Below, one piece after another: positions 24,732 to 31,782 of a stretch of 60,743 nt of DNA (its first letter is position 1; the number at the start of each line of letters is the position of its first letter). The stretch is from Gemmatimonadaceae bacterium (lineage in GTDB: Bacteria; Gemmatimonadota; Gemmatimonadetes; Gemmatimonadales; Gemmatimonadaceae), in NCBI GenBank assembly GCA_036496605.1, contig DASXKV010000040.1, positions 1 through 60,743 of the forward strand, written 5' to 3'. Position numbers and translations under genes: made by a program. The notes under the pieces are model-generated. The model saw only the letters and a list, made by a program, of their open reading frames with translations, was not told where the DNA came from and did not search any database.

Positions 24732-25822
24732 CAGCCCCTGATTTCGATCAGCTCGCGCGTGAATTCCGTCAGAATGCGTGGACCGGACGCGTCCAAAACG
24801 ACGTCGTCCTCGATGCGAACACCACCCCATCCAGGGCGGTAGACTCCTGGCTCGATCGTCACCACGGCTCCCTCCGCGAGCGCAGTGTCGGCGGTGCGGG
24901 CGAGCCGGGGCGCTTCATGGACCTCGAGACCGACGCCGTGCCCGAGGCCGTGCCCGAACAACTCGCCAAAACCACGCCGCTCGATGTAGCCGCGCGCGAT
25001 GGCGTCCGCGTCGCGGCCGGTCATACCGGGGCGAATATCGTGTGCCGCCTGCTCGTTGGCTTTGCGAACGACATCGTAGATCTCGCGCTGCTCGGCCGTC
25101 GCCCGGCCGACAACCACGGTTCGAGTGATGTCGGAGCAGTATCCCTCGACTTCGGCGCCAAAATCCAGCAGCAGAATGTCCCCGTCGCAAATCCTTGCCG
25201 ACGACGCGCGCGCGTGCGGAAGCGCGGATCGGGCACCGGTTGCCACGATCGATGGGAATGGAAAGCCCTCGCTTCCTTCGTCGCGCAGCGCGCGTTCGAG
25301 CACGCCCGCGACCTGAAGCTCGCTCATCCCGACGCGGACCTTGGCCAGGGTTCGTTCGAGGGCGCGGATCGCGACACCCGCCGCGCGCTCGATGCGCATC
25401 ACCTCGCCAGGGTCCTTCCGTTCGCGCAAGGTCTCGACGAGATCGAGCGTCGGCCGCCATTGCCAACGCGCTCCCGCCTCCATCAGACGCTGAAAGTCGC
25501 GATGCAGAACATGAGCAGACTCGAAACCAATGACCTGGACACTGGCGAGCTGTGCGAGCTGCTGCCACAGTCCCGTCCACAGGCTCTGCGGCTCGATCAG
25601 CACGCGCGCGGCATCGCCAACCTCGTCCGCCGCCTGGGTCTGATAGCGGAAGTCGGTGATCAGCACGGTGTCCCGCTGGCTCACGAGCAACAGCGCGCTC
25701 GAGCCGGAGAAGCCCGTCAGGTATCGCACGTTCGCGAGGCCGGTAACGAGCAGCGCGTCGACGTGCGCGGCCGTCAGGCTCTCGAGCAAAGCGGCGAGGC
25801 GCCGCGGGCGTTGATCAGACAC
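24731..25822 (-). CDS. Xaa-Pro aminopeptidase, M24 family
   Basis: A 363-residue metallopeptidase. The creatinase-like N-terminal domain includes DALLVTGLANVRYLTGFSGS. The C-terminal pita-bread domain has the five metal ligands in order: LLLDFGAEVEGYCSDITRT (two Asp), GHGLGHGVGLEVHE (His), then VVTIEPGVY (Glu) and GGVRIEDDV (Glu). It removes N-terminal residues preceding proline. The GTG start at 25822 overlaps the aroQ stop by 8 nt. The order aroQ-pepP-accB-accC is a familiar conserved string in many bacteria, here with pilT inserted. Confidence 0.9.
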   Translation of the reverse strand: MSDQRPRRLAALLESLTAAHVDALLVTGLANVRYLTGFSGSSALLLVSQRDTVLITDFRYQTQAADEVGDAARVLIEPQSLWTGLWQQLAQLASVQVIGFESAHVLHRDFQRLMEAGARWQWRPTLDLVETLRERKDPGEVMRIERAAGVAIRALERTLAKVRVGMSELQVAGVLERALRDEGSEGFPFPSIVATGARSALPHARASSARICDGDILLLDFGAEVEGYCSDITRTVVVGRATAEQREIYDVVRKANEQAAHDIRPGMTGRDADAIARGYIERRGFGELFGHGLGHGVGLEVHEAPRLARTADTALAEGAVVTIEPGVYRPGWGGVRIEDDVVLDASGPRILTEFTRELIEIRG

Positions 25823-26279
25823 GCGCGACGTTTCCCGTCGACGCGCGTGCCGACAATTTCGCGGCAAGGCCGCGGAGCGCGAGCTCGTAGCCGTAGGTGC
25901 CCAGGCCACACACGACGCCGATCGCCGCCGGCGCCAGCATCGAGTGACGGCGCTCGGGCTCGCGTCCATAGACGTTCGTTATGTGCACTTCGACAAATGG
26001 CATCGCGACGCCGGTCAATGCATCCCGAATAGCGAGACTGGAATGACTGTACGCTCCAGCATTCACGAGCGCGCCATCAACGCGACCACGGAGCCCATGA
26101 ATGTATTCAATGAGCTCCCCTTCCCCGTTCCGCTGCACGAACTCGAGCGTCGCGCCAAGCTCGCGCGCCACGGCTTGCAGTTGGCGCTCGACATCATCGA
26201 GCGTCTCGGTTCCGTACACCGACGGCTCTCGCACCCCGAGAAGATTGAGGTTCGGTCCGTTTATGACGGCGATCCTCAC
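25815..26279 (-). CDS. aroQ: 3-dehydroquinate dehydratase, type II
   Basis: A 154-residue type II dehydroquinase. It has INGPNLNLLGVREPSVYG with Arg17 and Tyr22 (catalytic), then NAGAYSHSSLAIRDAL and FVEVHITNVYGRE with the catalytic His. It dehydrates 3-dehydroquinate to 3-dehydroshikimate in aromatic amino-acid synthesis and works as a dodecamer in the cytoplasm. The GTG start at 26279 overlaps the stop of the TPR gene (GTGA) and leaves the family-typical N-terminus RIAVINGP. Confidence 0.94.
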   Translation of the reverse strand: MRIAVINGPNLNLLGVREPSVYGTETLDDVERQLQAVARELGATLEFVQRNGEGELIEYIHGLRGRVDGALVNAGAYSHSSLAIRDALTGVAMPFVEVHITNVYGREPERRHSMLAPAAIGVVCGLGTYGYELALRGLAAKLSARASTGNVARV

Positions 26280-27895
26280 GTCTTCTTCAACCCCTCGAGC
26301 CATGCGTTGAATTGCTGGATGTCGTCCGGCTGCCCAGCGCCCGCCTCAGACGACGGCTCCGCGTCGCTGGCCGTGACGTCCTGCTGCGCCTGCTGCGAAA
26401 AGAACTGGTCAAAAGAGAAGCCCGCCTGGGCGCCGCTTCCCGTTGCCGGCGTCGCATGACGAAAGACGTGATCGAGGGAGAGCTCCGTTGCGGCAGGCGT
26501 CGCTGGTCTCCCGCCCAACGAGGGCTCTGCTGCCGCGCGATCATGCGAGGCAGACGCAGCGGTTGCATCGTGGTTGGTTTGACCGACCTGATCGGCCCGC
26601 GGCCGCTGTTCGGCGTCGGTGAACAAGTTATGAATCGATCCTCCCACGGTCGCGGCGGGCGCAGCCGAACGCGCTTCCGGCACGCTGTTGGGGATGGCCG
26701 GCGCGAAATCGTCCGGCGAACGACTGCCTCGCGGCCTGGACTCGGCGATCTGGCCGAGAAACTCGCGAATCGTCGGTCCTGCGTCCGCGACGACCTCGGG
26801 TGCGGGCGACGGAACCGCTGGCACCCCACGGAGGCGTCCGTCGCGGTCTTGCTCGAGCGCGCTGGCTCGAGCGGCGAGATTGGCGTCGTCAGGGTGCAGC
26901 TTCAGCAGCCTGCGATAGACCTCGAGCGCCTCGTCGAGATGCCCTTGCTTGACGTACAGCTCTGCCATCGTCTCAGTGACGAAGGCGCTGCTCGCATCGC
27001 TCGGCGGCGCAGCGGGCGCTGAAGCTGGCTGTTGCTGTGGTGGAGGGGGCGCTTGCGGCGCCGCTTGCTTCGGCGCAGGTGCTGGCTCGGCGGGCGGCGC
27101 TTCGTTCGTTAGGCCGTCCAGGAACGAAGCATGGAATCCCGATGGCGCATTCTCCTCATCCCTGGCGAACGGCGGAGCGCCTGACGAGGAAGCCGCACCG
27201 CGAATCGGCTGCGCATCCGCGCTGGTGTGCTCGTCCGGGTGACCAAGGAGATCCTCGCCCTCATGGATGAGCTGCAATGGCCCACTCGCCAACCCCGACG
27301 GGGATGAGGCCGTGAACAGCTTGGCCAAGTCGTCGAAGTTGCTTTCCGAGGGTCCTGCGGGCGCCGCAGATGGTGACGGAGCTGCAGTCCCGGGCGACGC
27401 AGAACTAATCGCAGACTCGACTTGGAGCGAACCACCCTCCGACTCGCCTGCTGCATTTTCCTGCTGTGGGGCTGCGGCGGGCGGCGCGGTGCCGCCGTCG
27501 GTGTCGAGCGACGTAAGGATTCCTACGATTTCCTCATTGCGTGGATCAGATTCGAGGACGCGGCGGTACCAATCACGGGCAGTCTCGTTGTCCCCGCGCG
27601 CCCGCGCGATGTCGCCAAGGTGGCGGAGGGCAATGAGATTTTCGGGATCGAGCGCGAGCGCGGTCTCGAATACGCTGCGAGCTTCGTCGTGCCGGCCAGT
27701 TTCGAACAGGGCTTGGCCGTACACGATGTGGCCGCTCATGTGGCCCGGCTGCTGCGGCAGGAACTCCTGACAGATGAAGATGGCCTGCTCGAAGTCGCCG
27801 CTCTTGCGGTACTCGTTGGCGAGTGGCGCGAAATAGCGACGAGGATTCTCGTCGAATTTTTTGCGGAGCTCGTCGATACGCGAAGGGCCGGCCAT
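26276..27895 (-). CDS. TPR protein with long low-complexity linker, 539 aa
   Basis: No enzyme motif is visible. Residues 1-135 hold about four tetratricopeptide repeats: FAPLANEYRKSGDFEQAIFICQEFL, YGQALFETGRHDEARSVFETAL, LRHLGDIARARGDNETARDWYRRVL and so on. A Pro/Ala/Ser/Gln-rich disordered middle follows (about 135-305), then another TPR (AELYVKQGHLDEALEVYRRLL, about 312-332) and a further disordered tail. There is no signal peptide. It is first in the aroQ-pepP-accB-pilT-accC-comB run and reads from its own promoter. A paralogue-like protein of similar layout is encoded at 31779-34409. It is likely a scaffold or adaptor; TPR plus adjacency to pilT hints at pilus or gliding functions, but this is weak. 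Confidence 0.7.
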   Translation of the reverse strand: MAGPSRIDELRKKFDENPRRYFAPLANEYRKSGDFEQAIFICQEFLPQQPGHMSGHIVYGQALFETGRHDEARSVFETALALDPENLIALRHLGDIARARGDNETARDWYRRVLESDPRNEEIVGILTSLDTDGGTAPPAAAPQQENAAGESEGGSLQVESAISSASPGTAAPSPSAAPAGPSESNFDDLAKLFTASSPSGLASGPLQLIHEGEDLLGHPDEHTSADAQPIRGAASSSGAPPFARDEENAPSGFHASFLDGLTNEAPPAEPAPAPKQAAPQAPPPPQQQPASAPAAPPSDASSAFVTETMAELYVKQGHLDEALEVYRRLLKLHPDDANLAARASALEQDRDGRLRGVPAVPSPAPEVVADAGPTIREFLGQIAESRPRGSRSPDDFAPAIPNSVPEARSAAPAATVGGSIHNLFTDAEQRPRADQVGQTNHDATAASASHDRAAAEPSLGGRPATPAATELSLDHVFRHATPATGSGAQAGFSFDQFFSQQAQQDVTASDAEPSSEAGAGQPDDIQQFNAWLEGLKKT

Positions 27896-27941
27896 TGAGC
27901 GTGAGCCAGATGTGTCTACAGGAGGGGCTGGCGGGAACGTG

Positions 27942-27971
27942 AAAATACATTCCGCCGAGTGAACAAGTCAA
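27942..27971 (-). promoter_or_regulatory. Putative promoter of the TPR-aroQ-pepP-accB operon
   Basis: On the minus strand, TTGACT (27966-27971) and TATTTT (27942-27947) are 18 bp apart. It lies about 45 bp upstream of the TPR gene ATG and is divergent from the ppiD promoter. Confidence 0.6.
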
Positions 27972-27991
27972 TCAGGAAGTGCCGCGCTCAC

Positions 27992-28021
27992 TTGATTTTA
28001 CCTCATTGCCGCTCGTACTTT
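27992..28021 (+). promoter_or_regulatory. Putative promoter of ppiD
   Basis: On the plus strand, TTGATT (27992-27997) and TACTTT (28016-28021) are 18 bp apart, about 50 bp before the ppiD GTG. The -35 boxes of this and the divergent promoter are only 20 bp apart. Confidence 0.5.
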
Positions 28022-28071
28022 TCACAGCTTCGACCCGCCTTTTTTCTCGCCTTTTTTAGGAGTATCGCCGC

Positions 28072-29907
28072 GTGCTGCGACAAATGCGGAGCGCGAGTTT
28101 TGTCATCGTGGTGTGGGGCATCATCGCCTTCGCATTTATCGGTGGCTTCCTTTTCGCCCAGACATCCGGACTGCTCGGTCGTACGAGCGTCAATTCCACG
28201 ACCGCCGTTGCCGTCGTGAACCACCACGACATCCTGTGGAGCGACTACGTCAAGGCGTATCAGGACGAAGTGCAACAGGAGCAACAGCGCTCCGGACGCA
28301 CTCTCACCGAGGATGAAACTCGCCGCGTTCAGAACGCAACCTTCGACCGCATGGTCATGGACGTTCTGCTACAACAGGAGTACGAACGCCGCGGCATCGT
28401 GGTCACGGATGATGAGATAAAAGAGTACGCCAAGTTCGCACCGCCACCGTGGGTGACTTCCGCACCCGAGCTGCAGACTGATGGGCAGTTCGACATGCAG
28501 AAGTACCAGCGGTTGCTCGCGAGCTCATACGCGAAGCAGACAGGACTCCTCGCGGGACTCGAGCAGTATTATCGAGGCGAGGTCCCTCGACGCAAACTGT
28601 TCGATCAGATCTCGAGTGGGCTTTACGTGACGGACGCGGAGCTCTGGCGCATCTGGCGCGATCAGCACGACAGCGCCTCGGTGAGCTTCGTGGCGTTCCG
28701 GCCGCAGCCGGACAGCGCGCTCGCAAAGTCGATCTCGGATGCCGACCTGCACGCGTACTTCGACAAGCACACGGACGAATTCAAGCGCCCTGGGCGAGCG
28801 GTACTGTCGGTCGTCGAGATTCCGCGCGTCGTCACTGCCGCCGATAGCGCCGCGGTTCGCAATCACGCAATCGCGCTCCGCAACGAAATCCTCGGCGGTG
28901 CCAAGTTCGAAGATGTTGCCAAACGAGAGTCCGCCGATTCAGTCTCTGGCGCAAAAGGCGGCGATCTCGGTAAGGGTGGAAAGGGCCGCTTCGTCGCTCC
29001 CTTCGAGCAGGCTGCGTATGCGCTCAAGCCCGGCGAGATCTCGCAGCCGGTGCTGACGCAGTTCGGCTATCACCTCATTCGCCTGGACGAGCGGAAGGGC
29101 GACACGCTCTCGCTCCATCATATTCTGCTCCGTATTCAGCCAAGCGATTCGAACGAGGCACTGATCGATCGTAAGGCAGACGAGCTCACCAAGGACGCGG
29201 CATCGACGGAACAAGGCGCAAAGCTGGACAGTGCCGCGAAGAAGCTTGGGCTGCCCGTGTTCAAGGTCGTCGCGACGGAAGACGAGCCGGCGACGTACGA
29301 GGGTCGTCCGATTCCCAGCGTGAGCGCATGGGCGTTCGGTGGACCGCACGCCGGCGAAACGAGTGAGATGTTCGACGACGAAAGCGGCTACTACCTCGCG
29401 CGCCTGGACTCGATCACCGATAGTGGCGAGCCAAAGTTCGAGAATGTGAAAGAACTAGTTAGGCAGCAGGTCGCGCGTGAGCGAGAGATCGACCGGCTGA
29501 TGCCGGCGGCCCAGAAGCTGGCCGACGCGGCGGCGACCGCGGGCCTGGATGCGGCGGCAGCTCAGCAGAAGCTGCAGGTGCAGCAATCGCCGATGTTCAC
29601 GCGCGGCACGTTCGTGCCGGGAATCGGCCAATTCAACGAAGCGATCGGCACGGCGTTTGGTCTGCCCGTCCAGGCCGTGGGCGCGCCGGTGAAGACTTCC
29701 GATGGGGTCTTCGTGCTCCGCGTCGACAAGCGCGTGCAGGCCGACAGCGCGGCGTGGGTGAAGCAGGTAGCGCAGCAGCGGCAGGCTCGAATGCAGCAGC
29801 TCCAGCAGCAGCGCGTGCAGATGTTCTTGCAGGACGTCCGCCAGTCGGCAAAGGTGGACGACCGGCGCAAGCTGATCCTGGCAGCGACGAGGCGAGGAGA
29901 GAGTTGA
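28072..29907 (+). CDS. ppiD: SurA/PpiD-type peptidylprolyl isomerase, membrane anchored
   Basis: A 611-residue periplasmic folding chaperone with a PpiD layout. A single N-terminal membrane anchor (SFVIVVWGIIAFAFIGGFLFA, residues about 9-29) is followed by a SurA-like N domain (about 45-235), then a parvulin rotamase segment (ADSVSGAKGGDLGKGGKGRF ... ALKPGEISQPVLTQFGYHLIRLDER), and a long C-terminal helical region ending in a Gln-rich coiled coil. It helps outer-membrane proteins fold near the Sec translocon. The GTG start has AGGAG 9 nt upstream. It is one of the three plus-strand genes and is followed by a large palindrome facing tatA. E. coli PpiD is 623 residues, so the length matches. 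Confidence 0.87.
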   Translation: MLRQMRSASFVIVVWGIIAFAFIGGFLFAQTSGLLGRTSVNSTTAVAVVNHHDILWSDYVKAYQDEVQQEQQRSGRTLTEDETRRVQNATFDRMVMDVLLQQEYERRGIVVTDDEIKEYAKFAPPPWVTSAPELQTDGQFDMQKYQRLLASSYAKQTGLLAGLEQYYRGEVPRRKLFDQISSGLYVTDAELWRIWRDQHDSASVSFVAFRPQPDSALAKSISDADLHAYFDKHTDEFKRPGRAVLSVVEIPRVVTAADSAAVRNHAIALRNEILGGAKFEDVAKRESADSVSGAKGGDLGKGGKGRFVAPFEQAAYALKPGEISQPVLTQFGYHLIRLDERKGDTLSLHHILLRIQPSDSNEALIDRKADELTKDAASTEQGAKLDSAAKKLGLPVFKVVATEDEPATYEGRPIPSVSAWAFGGPHAGETSEMFDDESGYYLARLDSITDSGEPKFENVKELVRQQVAREREIDRLMPAAQKLADAAATAGLDAAAAQQKLQVQQSPMFTRGTFVPGIGQFNEAIGTAFGLPVQAVGAPVKTSDGVFVLRVDKRVQADSAAWVKQVAQQRQARMQQLQQQRVQMFLQDVRQSAKVDDRRKLILAATRRGES

Positions 29908-30214
29908 GTAACTTGAGCGTCGCCGAATTCCGAGCCGTGGGTGGTCGCTGAGACCGCTGACAAGGCGCTGAGACCGCTGACTCGCGCCTCATCAACGACA
30001 GCTCCACGCAGCGAGTAGCAGCTGGTTTCTTGTTCAAATGCCTCGGGAAGCTTCCAACGATACTGGAAACCTCCCGAGGCATTCACAAATTCAAAACATC
30101 ATCGGGCGCGGAGCTGCCTTTGCACGCGGAGCCCGTCAGTGGTCTCAGCGCCGTGTCAGTGGTTTCAGCGGCCCTGCTGACCTCAACCCTCCCGGAATTC
30201 GGCGACGCCGAACG
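29908..30214. repeat. Three-layer nested palindrome between ppiD and tatA
   Basis: There is no gene. The outer arms are a perfect 16-bp pair (29917-29932 and 30193-30208). The middle layer is two direct copies of GCTGAGACCGCTGAC with a 20-bp period (29947, 29967), matched on the far side by two complementary copies with the same 20-bp period (30135, 30155). The inner hairpin has AATGCCTCGGGA (30037-30048) and TTCCA pairing with TGGAA and TCCCGAGGCATT (30072-30083) around a 7-nt loop. It separates convergent genes, so it may stop transcription from both sides. Confidence 0.85.
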
Positions 30215-30481
30215 CTAGCTCAACAATCTCTTCGGCTCGGGCCGGGCTTCCTCGTCGCGGCGCGTCGCGGCTTGAGGATCGGCGGCGGTGAGGCGCTCCG
30301 ACCGCACCTCGGGCTCCGGCTCGCGGATCTGACGATCCACATCGCTGATGTTCCGCTTGAACTCGCGAATGCCCTTCCCGATCGATGCACCGATCTCCGG
30401 CACGCGCCGCGCGCCGAAGAGCACGAGCACGATCACGAGAAGCATCAGCATCTCGGTGAAGCCAAAGTTTCCGAAATTCAT
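30215..30481 (-). CDS. tatA: Twin-arginine translocase TatA/TatE family subunit
   Basis: An 88-residue TatA-type protein: a short N-terminal membrane helix (EMLMLLVIVLVLFG, residues about 10-23), the hinge ARRVPEIGASIGKGIREF, an amphipathic helix and a charged tail. TatA oligomers form the pore for folded Tat substrates with TatC, encoded at 45206-45997. With only one TatA-like gene seen here, it may serve as TatA and TatB alike. It is the last gene of a string starting at the TPR gene 34409 and ends against the nested palindrome. Confidence 0.92.
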   Translation of the reverse strand: MNFGNFGFTEMLMLLVIVLVLFGARRVPEIGASIGKGIREFKRNISDVDRQIREPEPEVRSERLTAADPQAATRRDEEARPEPKRLLS

Positions 30482-30490
30482 AACAATCTC

Positions 30491-30778
30491 CTAGAAGAGC
30501 GATCGCGCGATCAGATAGGCGATCAAAACGCCGACGAGACTCAGCAGTGAAACATCGAAGGCCACGGGCCCTATCGCGAACTTGAGGACCACAAGGTCGA
30601 TATGCAATGGCCCCAGCTCGGGGGTCACGCCCGTCGTCAGGAACTCCTTTACCGGGCCCGCGGGCAGAAAGCGCCGCGCGACCTGTGTGAAAGTACCACC
30701 GACGACGAATCCAATGCAGAGTACCAGGGCATGAAACCCCGGACGATGCTTCGAGGATCCACGAGAAGGACCAATCAT
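30491..30778 (-). CDS. DUF4321 family membrane protein
   Basis: A 95-residue small membrane protein with two hydrophobic segments: FHALVLCIGFVVGGTFTQVA (about 15-34) and FDVSLLSLVGVLIAYLIAR (about 74-92). Between them lies the loop PVKEFLTTGVTPELGPLHIDLVVLKFAIG, cut into the family-like pieces VKEFLTTG and LGPLHIDL. This matches DUF4321, whose function is unknown. Its ATG shares one base with the polyprenyl synthase stop (TAATG), and tatA follows 9 bp later, so all three are probably translated from one message. Confidence 0.78.
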   Translation of the reverse strand: MIGPSRGSSKHRPGFHALVLCIGFVVGGTFTQVARRFLPAGPVKEFLTTGVTPELGPLHIDLVVLKFAIGPVAFDVSLLSLVGVLIAYLIARSLF

Positions 30779-31782
30779 TAGGACCGCCGATCCATGACGT
30801 AAGAGATGGCATCCGTCAGTGCCGACCGGACTGGGCTATCAGGAAGGGGAGCCAACGACTCCTCGGCCTCCTGCGCGAAGCGTTCACCCCGCTGGTGAGC
30901 GCCTTCGATCCCGCCGGCGTCGGCGATAATTGCCACGACGTCGCTGATCAGCTGATCGTCGGGGTCTTCCGTTGCAAACAGCTCCTCCACTCGCGCCTTG
31001 CTCGCGCCAGACAGCCGGGGACGAGCAAGAATCAGCGGTAACGTCACCTTGTGCTCCCGAAGATCGAGGCCCGAGGGCTTCCCCGTCACCGCAGAGTCCG
31101 AGGTATAGTCGAGGATATCGTCGGCGATCTGGAAAGCCATTCCCAGCAGCTCGCCATAGCGTGACAACACGGAGCGATAACGCACCGCACCGCACAGAGC
31201 GCCAGTCTCGCACGCCGCCGAAATCAGCACCGCGGTCTTCGAGCGAATGAGCGCGAAGTAATCATCCTCGGAGAACTCGAGGCCCTCGATCGCAGCGAGC
31301 TGACGCATCTCGCCGATGGTCAGCTCGTTCGCGACGGTCGTGAGGATTCGCAAAAATTCGAGGTCGCCCACGTCGACGAGCGCCGCATGGGCGCGCGTGT
31401 AGAGAAAGTCTCCCATGATCACGGAGACTTGATGGCTGAACAGCGAGTTCACCGTCGGCAGGCCCCGCCGCAGCACCGAATGATCGACCGAGTCGTCGTG
31501 CACGAGCGTTGCGAGGTGCATGAGCTCGACGACCGCGGCGAGACGAAGCGCACGCGCATCGGATTCGCCGGTCACGGCGCTCGACAAGAGCGTGAGCGTG
31601 GGACGAAACATCTTCCCGCGCATCCGCAGGAGATGCGCGCTCACCTGCTCGATCATCGGAAGCTCCGAGCTCACGATCGCGTGCATCTCGTCCACGACCC
31701 GATCGAGCCGCTCGCGTACGGGCGCTTGAATCGCGCGCAGTGCGTCCGTTGCAGGCCTTCTTTCCCGTGCGACGGTGCTCAT
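30778..31782 (-). CDS. Polyprenyl diphosphate synthase
   Basis: A 334-residue trans-prenyltransferase. The first aspartate-rich motif is LVHDDSVDHS (DDxxD) with the following RRGLPTVN. The second is FQIADDILDYTSD (DDxxD). The chain-start motif region GKMFRPTLTLL is also present. It joins isopentenyl diphosphate units for quinone side chains or cell-wall carriers; octaprenyl or heptaprenyl products are most likely (IspB/HepT class). Its ATG overlaps the stop of the large TPR gene by 4 nt. No quinone-synthesis neighbours are present to fix chain length. Confidence 0.9.
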   Translation of the reverse strand: MSTVARERRPATDALRAIQAPVRERLDRVVDEMHAIVSSELPMIEQVSAHLLRMRGKMFRPTLTLLSSAVTGESDARALRLAAVVELMHLATLVHDDSVDHSVLRRGLPTVNSLFSHQVSVIMGDFLYTRAHAALVDVGDLEFLRILTTVANELTIGEMRQLAAIEGLEFSEDDYFALIRSKTAVLISAACETGALCGAVRYRSVLSRYGELLGMAFQIADDILDYTSDSAVTGKPSGLDLREHKVTLPLILARPRLSGASKARVEELFATEDPDDQLISDVVAIIADAGGIEGAHQRGERFAQEAEESLAPLPDSPVRSALTDAISYVMDRRS

